The notes under the pieces are model-generated. The model had not been told where the DNA came from, ran no database searches, and saw only the letters and a program-made list of their open reading frames with translations. The position numbers were made by a program, and so were the translations under genes. From the NCBI GenBank assembly GCA_964612675.1, contig CAZTDD010000038.1, positions 1 to 49,420 of the forward strand: 49,420 nucleotides of DNA. The letters run 5' to 3'. Positions within the stretch are counted from its first letter, which is position 1; every line of letters starts with the position of its first letter. This document shows, in pieces, positions 31,899 through 39,856 of the stretch. The stretch is from CAZTDD01 sp964612675. Its GTDB lineage: Bacteria; Hinthialibacterota; Hinthialibacteria; Hinthialibacterales; JAKPRU01.

Positions 31899-33227
31899 AT
31901 GCAAGAATCTTCCAAAATCACTAGAAGGCAATTCACGAAACGAACAGCGGGCTATACCGCCTTAGCGACGTCCGCCCCGGCTCTTCATGTCCTGGGAGCC
32001 AATGACAAAATACGTCTTGGTTTCATTGGTCTCGGAGGACGCGGCAGCTTCCATCTCCGCCAAATCCTGGAACACCCAAAAGACAAGTTCTCGGATGTTG
32101 AGGTTGTTGCTCTGTGCGATGCCTATTTGAAACATCTCGAGAAGAACGCTGAGCGTGTCGATCACAAAGTCCAGAAGACTCAGGATTTCCGTCACATCCT
32201 GGACAATAAGGATGTGGATGCGGTCTTTATCGCAACACCGGACCACTGGCACGCGCTTCAGGCGATCCTGGCCTGCCAGGCGGGGAAGGACGTGTACGTC
32301 GAAAAACCAATGAGCCGCACCATCGAGGAGGGTCAGCGTCTGATCGAAGCTGTCGACCATTACAACCGGGTGGTTGCCGTCGGTCAACAACAACGCAGCA
32401 TGGACCAGTTCCAAGAGGCCGTCAGAATGGTCAAGGACGGCGAGATTGGCAGGGTCACCTCAGCGGAATGCATCAACGTGTGGCCGATTGACGGCTACCT
32501 GAGTGGTGGCCCGGAAGGGATCGGCCATCCGGAAAACTCAGAGCCCCCGGAAGGACTCGATTACGAAATGTGGCTCGGACCTGCCCCGAAACGGCCGTTC
32601 AATCCCAATCGATTCCTGGTGAACTTCTATTTCTTCCTCGATTATTCGGGCGGTATGCTCACCGCTTGGGGCGTTCACCTGTTCGATATCGTAATGTGGG
32701 CGATGGGGCCGGAGATGAGCGGAGTGACCGCTTACGGCGGCAAGTATGCCCATGGTGACGCCCGAGACACGCCGGACACGGCGGAGGTGCTTTTCGACAC
32801 ACCGGGCTACACCTTCCGATACACTCTCCGTCACGGAAACGGGTTTCCAAACGACCCGGAAGAGAGCGGCATCGACCATGGGATCTATTTCTACGGCGAC
32901 AAAGCTACGATCCTTGTCAATCGGAAGTATTTGAAGATTTATCCAGAGAAAGACCGTAAGAATCCGCAGATCGTCAAGAGCGGCGGCGGCGATATGGAAC
33001 ATAAGCGCAACTTCTTCGACTGTATTCACGGCCGGATGAACCCGATCTGCAACGTCCGTCACGGTCACGAGGCAAACCTGCCGGGTCTGCTCGGGTTGAT
33101 TGCGTGGCAGGTCGGACGAGAGATTAAATGGGATCCGCTAAAAGAAACGATTGTGGGGGATAGCAGGGCTCGGCGGATGATGTCTCGCCAATACCGACGA
33201 CCTTGGAAACTACCGAAGATTTCGTAG
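31899..33227 (+). CDS. Tat-exported Gfo/Idh/MocA-family oxidoreductase
   Basis: A 442-residue NAD(P)-dependent sugar or inositol dehydrogenase-like protein. The N-terminus carries a twin-arginine signal TRRQFTK (residues 8-14) and a short hydrophobic stretch, then the Rossmann segment IRLGFIGLGGRGSFHL; EKP at 135-137 is the family lysine motif. The C-terminal alpha/beta domain includes DYSGGMLTAWGVHLFDIVMW. Tat-exported members work with cofactor in the periplasm and are abundant in planctomycete-like phyla. The ATG at 31899 with GAGGTG is preferred over one 51 bases upstream because it places the Tat motif at the N-terminus. A GC-rich hairpin follows. Confidence 0.9.
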   Translation: MQESSKITRRQFTKRTAGYTALATSAPALHVLGANDKIRLGFIGLGGRGSFHLRQILEHPKDKFSDVEVVALCDAYLKHLEKNAERVDHKVQKTQDFRHILDNKDVDAVFIATPDHWHALQAILACQAGKDVYVEKPMSRTIEEGQRLIEAVDHYNRVVAVGQQQRSMDQFQEAVRMVKDGEIGRVTSAECINVWPIDGYLSGGPEGIGHPENSEPPEGLDYEMWLGPAPKRPFNPNRFLVNFYFFLDYSGGMLTAWGVHLFDIVMWAMGPEMSGVTAYGGKYAHGDARDTPDTAEVLFDTPGYTFRYTLRHGNGFPNDPEESGIDHGIYFYGDKATILVNRKYLKIYPEKDRKNPQIVKSGGGDMEHKRNFFDCIHGRMNPICNVRHGHEANLPGLLGLIAWQVGREIKWDPLKETIVGDSRARRMMSRQYRRPWKLPKIS

Positions 33228-33245
33228 CGTTCCGACGAAGCACAT

Positions 33246-33272
33246 CGGCCCGGGGACTCGATTCCCGGGCCG
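33246..33272. terminator. GC-rich hairpin after the oxidoreductase gene
   Basis: CGGCCCGGG (33246-33254) pairs perfectly with CCCGGGCCG (33264-33272) around a nine-base loop. No T run follows directly, so it may slow or end transcription only weakly. Confidence 0.6.
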
Positions 33273-33340
33273 CCGGGCGCTGTCAATAGAAAAAAACGGC
33301 GCACGCAGCACTATCTTCAGTTTGAAAACGGCCTGTTCAT

Positions 33341-33697
33341 ATGTATGACTCTCCCCCAATGGAAATCCACGAACACCAGGATGGCGATGTCTTGGTCTTC
33401 ACGGTCTGCGGAAGTCTGGACTCCGACACAATTAACGAAGCGACGATGCGGATGAATACCTGGCTGGACGAAGGGAAAACACGATTTGTAGGCGATCTCT
33501 CGCTGCTGGACTACATTACGAGCGCCGGTCTGTTGCTTCTCTTTACGTTGGAGAGAAAGGCGGTCGAAAGCGGGGGCGGAGTCTGCCTCTGTAAGCCGAA
33601 AGACCAGGTTCAGCATGTCTTGGACGTGTGCGGTCTTCCCGCCAAAATCCCGGTCGAGGATTCTCTGGAAGAGGCTCTCAACAAGGTCCGCGCGTAA
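33341..33697 (+). CDS. STAS-domain protein (anti-sigma factor antagonist-like)
   Basis: A 118-residue STAS protein. The order GDVLVFTVCGSLDSDT, VGDLSLLDYITSAGLLLL and VQHVLDVCGLPAKIPVEDS matches SpoIIAA/RsbV-type anti-anti-sigma factors; the serine in ITSAG is the expected phosphorylation site for a partner-switching kinase. No RsbW-like kinase is adjacent. An internal ATG at 33359 would also leave the domain whole. It probably controls a sigma factor or other effector through phosphorylation. Confidence 0.85.
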   Translation: MYDSPPMEIHEHQDGDVLVFTVCGSLDSDTINEATMRMNTWLDEGKTRFVGDLSLLDYITSAGLLLLFTLERKAVESGGGVCLCKPKDQVQHVLDVCGLPAKIPVEDSLEEALNKVRA

Positions 33698-33895
33698 TCT
33701 CTCTCCGTGGATCTGGCCGGCACAATTCTCCCGAGTCAGCCAACCGTGACGGACTCCTTCGAAGATCGTATCCTCTGAACATTGTCGTATTTCGAATGCG
33801 CGCAGTGTCGAATAGTTGGTGCGGCATTTGAGAAACTTCAGAACGGTTGCCGAGAATCGCTCCATCGAACCGGCAGCCGATCCAGGGAGGTAACT

Positions 33896-35272
33896 GTGGC
33901 GTTAGCCGATTACAAAACCGTCATGGGGGACCATTTCCCCCGCTACATGAATCTGAGTTTCACTGACGAAGAACCGAGTGTCGATGCAAGCCTTACAGGG
34001 CAAATTGTCTACGAAAAGGTGACCTGGTCCATTCCGGATGAGAAATCCGGCGAGGATATCGAACGAGGGCTGCGATACGGTGAAAATCCGGGCCAGGAAG
34101 CCGCTCTATACCGTCCGATCAATGGGCATCTGGTCTTAGGGGATGTGGAAATCATCCGGTCCGGAAATCTGGTCGGTTCGATCGACGAAGAGGCCATGAT
34201 TCAAGTAGGTAAACACCCCGGGAAGACCAATCTGACCGATATCGATAACGGTCTCGCTATCGTCAAGTATTTTCATGAATTCCCGGCGGCTGTGATCCTG
34301 AAACACAACAATCCCTGTGGCGCCGCCCTGGGCGAGGATTTGAGCACGGCCTTCACGAAAGCGTGGGAAGCCGATCCGATCGCGCCTTTTGGCGGCACGC
34401 TGGTCGTGAACCGGGCGATGGACTGCGATACGGCCCGGAAAGTCGCCGCCCAGTATTTCGAGGTGGTTTGTGCACCCGAATATGAGGAGGGATCGATTGA
34501 TATCCTTTCCTCACGAAAGAACCTACGCATCTTCCGAATCAAGAACATTGATCGGCTTGTTGATTCTATCGGTCAACGATTTCTCGAGATGAAATCCCTT
34601 TGTGATGGCTGCATGATCCCTCAATGGTCTTATGTGCCCACCATTGGCAAAGAAAAAACCGTCATCCGTTCCATGCAAGACATCATTGACAAGGGCGTCG
34701 TGCCCAAAGACGTTCCCGAACGCGTGATGGAGAAGGGCCGTGTTGTGCGAACGGGTACCACCGCATCCATTGAGCGTGAGCCGACCGAAAACGAGTATCT
34801 CGATATGTGGTTCGGCTGGATGGTCGAAACGGGCGTGACCAGCAACTCTGTGTTGATCGCGAAAAACACGGCTACCGTATCCATCGGAGCCGGCGGCCAG
34901 GATCGTGTCTCCATGGCCAAACTCGCGGTCGGCAAAGCCTACGAATCGCGACGGGCACTGATCGCATTCAAGCGATTCGGTATGCTCTACGATGCACTTG
35001 CGCTCGAGGTCCGCCAAGGGAATCGACCCCCCTCCGTCATCGGGGAAATCAACGAAGAATTGAAATCGGAAGGCGTGGGGATCGACGGCGCGGTAGGTGT
35101 TTCCGATGCGTTCTTTCCCTACCGTGACGGTGCGGATGCGCTGCTTGATGAAGGTGTTCGCGCAATTATTCAGCCCGGCGACTCGTTGCTCGGCGACTTT
35201 CAAGTCGTGGAAGCGTGTAATACATGCGGCGCGACAATGATCTTCACCGGACAGCGGTGCTTCCGGCATTAA
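33896..35272 (+). CDS. purH: Stand-alone AICAR transformylase (PurH C-terminal domain)
   Basis: A 458-residue protein that contains only the AICAR formyltransferase part of PurH, which makes FAICAR from AICAR and 10-formyl-THF late in purine synthesis. RYGENPGQEAALY (60-72) opens the domain, the catalytic KHNNPCGAA lies at 136-144 (lysine 136, histidine 137), and SDAFFPYRDGAD is near the end. The N-terminal IMP cyclohydrolase domain of usual PurH, about 190-200 residues, is missing. Usual bifunctional PurH is about 510-530 residues. The start is GTG 33896, with GGGAGGTAACT upstream; the frame can be extended to 33782 but that part has no homology. Confidence 0.9.
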   Translation: MALADYKTVMGDHFPRYMNLSFTDEEPSVDASLTGQIVYEKVTWSIPDEKSGEDIERGLRYGENPGQEAALYRPINGHLVLGDVEIIRSGNLVGSIDEEAMIQVGKHPGKTNLTDIDNGLAIVKYFHEFPAAVILKHNNPCGAALGEDLSTAFTKAWEADPIAPFGGTLVVNRAMDCDTARKVAAQYFEVVCAPEYEEGSIDILSSRKNLRIFRIKNIDRLVDSIGQRFLEMKSLCDGCMIPQWSYVPTIGKEKTVIRSMQDIIDKGVVPKDVPERVMEKGRVVRTGTTASIEREPTENEYLDMWFGWMVETGVTSNSVLIAKNTATVSIGAGGQDRVSMAKLAVGKAYESRRALIAFKRFGMLYDALALEVRQGNRPPSVIGEINEELKSEGVGIDGAVGVSDAFFPYRDGADALLDEGVRAIIQPGDSLLGDFQVVEACNTCGATMIFTGQRCFRH

Positions 35273-35391
35273 ACTCTCAATCTGACACGATGAGACAGTC
35301 ATGCTATTCTGGATCATATAGCCGGATAGCGCGGTATACGTGAGTCAGTCAGTTAATCGATCCCCCGATCTTTCGAGTTGACAGGGGCAAG

Positions 35392-38300
35392 ATGTGCGCA
35401 TCCGGCAGAACAACCTGGGCTCATCCTTGTGAGAATATGAAAAATACTTGTCTGATTTCTGTCGCGTTACTAATTTGCTTCTTCATGATGTCTGTGCCTG
35501 CAGCGTCCGGCGACGCTGGGATTGTGATCAACGAGATCATGTATCATCCGCTTGTCGGCGATCCAACCGCAAGTGAATACATCGAGTTGTACAACTATAC
35601 GGACGAGGACGTCGAGCTGTCCGGGTGGTCTTTCGCGGACGGCATCCAATTCACTTTCCCGGCGGAGACAGTTCTTCCCGCGGGTGAATATCTGGTTTTG
35701 TCACTTACGCCTGACATCACCGCTTCGATGGAAGACCCCTCTGCAGTCTACGGACCGTTCGACGGAAAACTTGATAACGAAGGCGAATCGATTCGTTTGG
35801 TGGATGCAGAAGGGATGACCGTCGACAGTCTCATGTATCGAGACGAACACGGTTGGCCGCAGTCGGCGGACGGCGATGGCAACTCACTCGAACGACGTCA
35901 CCCGTTGATGACCGGAACCCATCACCAGAGCTGGTCTGAAGGGCCGATGGGAGGTACCCCGGGGCGGGCAAATGCGTCGTCGATCCCGCTGCCCGAGCCG
36001 GTCGTGTTTCAGGTTCAACACAATCCCCTTATTCCCGCACCGGGCGATGAGATCCAAGTTACCTGCAAGGTGGAGAGCGTAGGTCCCTTATCCACAGTCC
36101 TTCTATTTCATCGCAAAGACGGAGACCCCTCTTTCGGGCAGTCGATCATGGAAAAAGGTGCGGATGGTCTCTACCGGGCCGATTTGGGACCGGGCGAGCA
36201 GGGCGATATCTTGGAATTCGTCGTGCAGGCCGTTGCGGAATCCGGAGCGGAAGGTCGATTTCCCGTGGATGCTCCCGCTCGTTCAGCCGTTCTTCAAGTC
36301 GACGCCAACAACTATCCCAACGATCTCCCTTTATATCGAATCGTGATGCGCAGGGCGCTGGAGCAGGAACTCTATGCCCGGAATGTTTACAGCAACGAAC
36401 AGCTGGATGCCTGTTTTTACGCCGGAGGTCGGGTCTATTACAACGTTGGCGTTCGATTTCGTGGGAAAGGGTCTCGCCATTACCACGTCAAGTCTTATCG
36501 AGTCGATTTCACGGATACCGAACCCTTTGGAGCAATTCGCAAGTTAAACCTGAACGCGCAGCGCCCCGAGCATCAGTTGCTTGGCTTGGAGTTCTTCGAT
36601 AGGTCGGGGATGCCTGCGCCGAAGTATCAATTGATTTCGGTCATTTTCAACAATCAATATGTTCGTGAGTACATTCAAGTCGAGCGCTGCGACAAAGATA
36701 TGATGCAGCGGGTTTTCGGAAACGAGGACGGCAACTTGTACCGGGGTGTCGAGTATGCCGATCTCAATTACAGAGGCGAGGATGAAGAGGCCTACCGGCA
36801 GCACTATGTAAAGGAAACGAACGAACGAGAAGACGACTACAGCGACGTTATCGAGTTGTGTGCCGCGTTTACGAATTCGACCGACGAGGAATTTCCGCAA
36901 GCGGTGCAACAGCAAATCAATGTCGATCAGTGGCTGCGTTGGTTTGCCGCAAAAGTAGTCTTGAATGACGAGGAAAAAGGGATAGCGAACGATTATCGCG
37001 GTGACGATTATTATATTTATCACAATCCGGAAGACGATCTTTTTTACATTCTCCCTTGGGATCTGGACAGCGTGTTGATGCATGCGGATCAACCGCTGTA
37101 TCCACAGAAAATTCCTTCCGTCTTGCGGCTATTGACCCATTCCGACTTCGCGCCGAAATATCTCTCCGAGATTTCCTCGCTTGAGTCGAACGAATTTGCC
37201 CAGGAACGGATGGCGGCGGATATCGAGTTGACCGCACCGATTCTTCCGGAAGAACGGCGCGCCGCAATCCAGCAGGTTGTGGAGGAGCGACACGAGGTTC
37301 TTCAAGCGCAGTTACCCACGACCTTAACCGTGAACTACCTGAAATCGGGCGGAGAGCGGATCTTCTTCCAGCCCGGTGATGTATGGAAGTTCTTCCGGGG
37401 CAGGACCGCACCGGTGCAGTCGCCGCCGTCTCAACCCCCACCTCAACAGCAACCCCAAAGCGAGTGGGCGAAACCCGATTTCGATGATTCGGGTTGGGAA
37501 CAGGGGCAAACGGGGATCGGGTATGGAGATGGAGATGATGAGACCGTCCTGGACGATATGAGAGGCAATTACCTGAGCGTTTTCGTTCGAATTCCATTCG
37601 CGGTCCAGGATACTGACGCAATCTCATCTCTGTCGCTCAACATGGATTACGACGATTCATTTATTGCATATTTGAACGGCCATGAAATTGCCCGCAGCAA
37701 TGTCACCGGCGACCCCCCGGCGTTCGATCAGAGCGCCGACGGAAATCATGAAGCCGGTACTCCGGAGGAATTCAATGTCGCCGACGCGGTTCAGTATTTG
37801 CAGGACGGGGAAAACGTACTGGCTATCGAAGGACACAATGTCAGCTTGACCAGCAGCGATTTCTCGTTGATCCCTTCTCTTGAAGCAGCGACGGATGGCT
37901 TGACGCGGTCACTTGTCGAACCCGGCGACGATTGTCAATTCCATCGGGGAACGACAAATCCCAACACGGACGAACCGATAACCCCTCCCGATGACCCCGA
38001 AGAGACAACGATCGAGTGGGCTGAACCGGGATTCGACGATTCCAGTTGGGAAAGTGGTCCGACAGGTATCGGCTATGGCGATGGGGACGATCAGACGGTC
38101 CTCGGTGACATGCGGAACAACTACGTCAGCTGTTACATACGGAGGGAATTTGAAGTCGTCGACCCTTCAGCCGTTTCGTCACTCACGTTCACGATGAACT
38201 ACGACGATTCGTTCATCGCCTATCTGAACGGTCACGAGGTCGCACGTAGCAACAACATTTCCGGCAATCCGCCCGACTACGATCAAACAGCGAGTGGGGG

Positions 38301-39849
38301 CCACGAAGCGGGCACTCCGGAAGAATTCGACCTCCGCAATGCCATTCAGTATCTGGTGGAAGGAACAAATGTTTTCGCTATCGAGGGACACAACGTCAGC
38401 ATCACCAGCAGCGACTTCTCCCTAATCCCCACTCTTCAGGGGGAACTGACGGGAGACGACGTTCGATTTTACGGAACAGCTCCCGCGGACCGGACATCGT
38501 CCGTTACGGTGAACGGTCTCGATGCGGATTACGATCCGACCGAAGGCACTTGGGAGACTACGATCATTCCGGTACCGGGAATCAATGAGGTGCTCGTGGA
38601 AGCGCGGGATCCTGATGGAAACGTCGTAGAGAGCGCTGTTTCTCGCTTGTATATGCCGGGGCAAGGCCGCGTGGTGGGAGTCAGTATCGCTTCCGATGAA
38701 CGTTGGACCCCCGAAGGCGGCCCTTACTATATTGAGAGTGATCTGATCGTTCCCTGGGGGTTTACGCTCACAATCGACGAAGGAACCCAGCTGCTGCTTG
38801 GGCAGGGCGTAGGCATCACCGTTTACGGGCAACTGTTCATCAACGGGACTCCGGAGAATCGGATTCGATTCGCGGTTGAAGGCTGGCGGGGGCACTGGAA
38901 GGGCATCGCGCTGGATCGCTCTTATGGAGAATGCATTTTACGCGGCTGCGATTTCTCTTTCGGTTCTCAGGCCGAAGGAGGCGGGCAGCGATTCAACGGG
39001 GTTGTGTCTGTGCGTGGCGCTACTGTGACTGTAGAAGATAGTCTCTTCACTCATTTGAATGATAAAGGTGTCGAGGCGGAGGCCGGAAATATTGTTGTCC
39101 GTAACTGTGTCTTCGACGACCTGGGAGAGGGTATTCACTGCGAGCAGTCTTCGGCGGTGATCGAATCCTGTACCTTCTCCGGTTTGCGGGGACATGAGGA
39201 CGCCATCGATCTTGACGATAACCAGGGCACACTGACTGTGTTAAGGCATGTTAGCGTTCTCGGGAGTCAGGATGACGGTTTCGATCTCGGCAACGGCGCG
39301 ATTCTTATCGACTCCTGCCGTATCGCGGATTGTGTGGATAAAGCGATCAGTGTCGAAGGTCCCGGTCTCAAGACCATCCAGAACTCCTTGATCGTAGGAA
39401 GCGACGTCGGTATTGAAGCGAAACATCAGGGCGAAGTCCGTCTCATCAATTGCACGATCGCAGGAAACCAAAACAGCGGTATCCATCTTCTGGAAGAGGA
39501 CGTTGGCTTCGGCGGTGGGAGTGCCGCGGTAACGAATACAATCCTTTGGGGCAACGGTGTGGGAATCGCGTCGGACGCAACTTCCGACGCTCGTGTGGAT
39601 CACTCGGTTGTTCAAGGTGGATACGCCGGGGAGTCTGTACTCGACGCGGAACCTCGATTCGTTAATGCAGCCGGCGGAGACTATCGGTTGGATGTCGGTT
39701 CTCCCTGTATCGATACGGGTACTGCCACCGATGCGCCGGAAACGGATTACGCAGGCGAAGCGCGTCCCTTAGGGTCCGGTTTCGATATGGGGGCCTTTGA
39801 ACACCGGCGCGAGACCGCGATCGACGGTTGGATGCTTTTCCGAAGGTAA
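35392..39849 (+). CDS. Large surface protein: lamin-tail, CotH, tandem beta modules, beta-helix
   Basis: A 1485-residue exported protein. A signal peptide (MKNTCLISVALLICFFMMSV from residue 16) is followed by a lamin-tail domain (INEIMYHPLVGDP to about 185), an Ig-like region, then a CotH kinase-like domain (about 315-640; VRFRGKGSRHYHVKSYRVDF, GNLYRGVEYADLNY, LPWDLDSVL). Two tandem, closely related beta modules of about 140 residues each follow (DNA 37465-37890 and 38017-38440, sharing IGYGDGDD, YDDSFIAYLNGHE and IEGHNVS.TSSDFSLIP). An Ig-like segment and a parallel beta-helix repeat domain (about 1120-1470) end the protein. ATG 35392 has AGGGG upstream; ATG 35437 is an alternative. Its stop is seven bases from the mutS2 stop. 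Confidence 0.82.
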   Translation: MCASGRTTWAHPCENMKNTCLISVALLICFFMMSVPAASGDAGIVINEIMYHPLVGDPTASEYIELYNYTDEDVELSGWSFADGIQFTFPAETVLPAGEYLVLSLTPDITASMEDPSAVYGPFDGKLDNEGESIRLVDAEGMTVDSLMYRDEHGWPQSADGDGNSLERRHPLMTGTHHQSWSEGPMGGTPGRANASSIPLPEPVVFQVQHNPLIPAPGDEIQVTCKVESVGPLSTVLLFHRKDGDPSFGQSIMEKGADGLYRADLGPGEQGDILEFVVQAVAESGAEGRFPVDAPARSAVLQVDANNYPNDLPLYRIVMRRALEQELYARNVYSNEQLDACFYAGGRVYYNVGVRFRGKGSRHYHVKSYRVDFTDTEPFGAIRKLNLNAQRPEHQLLGLEFFDRSGMPAPKYQLISVIFNNQYVREYIQVERCDKDMMQRVFGNEDGNLYRGVEYADLNYRGEDEEAYRQHYVKETNEREDDYSDVIELCAAFTNSTDEEFPQAVQQQINVDQWLRWFAAKVVLNDEEKGIANDYRGDDYYIYHNPEDDLFYILPWDLDSVLMHADQPLYPQKIPSVLRLLTHSDFAPKYLSEISSLESNEFAQERMAADIELTAPILPEERRAAIQQVVEERHEVLQAQLPTTLTVNYLKSGGERIFFQPGDVWKFFRGRTAPVQSPPSQPPPQQQPQSEWAKPDFDDSGWEQGQTGIGYGDGDDETVLDDMRGNYLSVFVRIPFAVQDTDAISSLSLNMDYDDSFIAYLNGHEIARSNVTGDPPAFDQSADGNHEAGTPEEFNVADAVQYLQDGENVLAIEGHNVSLTSSDFSLIPSLEAATDGLTRSLVEPGDDCQFHRGTTNPNTDEPITPPDDPEETTIEWAEPGFDDSSWESGPTGIGYGDGDDQTVLGDMRNNYVSCYIRREFEVVDPSAVSSLTFTMNYDDSFIAYLNGHEVARSNNISGNPPDYDQTASGGHEAGTPEEFDLRNAIQYLVEGTNVFAIEGHNVSITSSDFSLIPTLQGELTGDDVRFYGTAPADRTSSVTVNGLDADYDPTEGTWETTIIPVPGINEVLVEARDPDGNVVESAVSRLYMPGQGRVVGVSIASDERWTPEGGPYYIESDLIVPWGFTLTIDEGTQLLLGQGVGITVYGQLFINGTPENRIRFAVEGWRGHWKGIALDRSYGECILRGCDFSFGSQAEGGGQRFNGVVSVRGATVTVEDSLFTHLNDKGVEAEAGNIVVRNCVFDDLGEGIHCEQSSAVIESCTFSGLRGHEDAIDLDDNQGTLTVLRHVSVLGSQDDGFDLGNGAILIDSCRIADCVDKAISVEGPGLKTIQNSLIVGSDVGIEAKHQGEVRLINCTIAGNQNSGIHLLEEDVGFGGGSAAVTNTILWGNGVGIASDATSDARVDHSVVQGGYAGESVLDAEPRFVNAAGGDYRLDVGSPCIDTGTATDAPETDYAGEARPLGSGFDMGAFEHRRETAIDGWMLFRR

Positions 39850-39856
39850 GACTTTC

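Noticed and set aside
33698..33895. ZTP riboswitch before the AICAR transformylase
   Set aside because: The usual conserved core was not found. A GGGAGG ribosome-binding site with GTG start explains the end of the stretch.
33782..33895. N-terminal extension of the AICAR transformylase to 33782
   Set aside because: Sequence has no homology to IMP cyclohydrolase and no ribosome-binding site, while GTG 33896 has a strong one.
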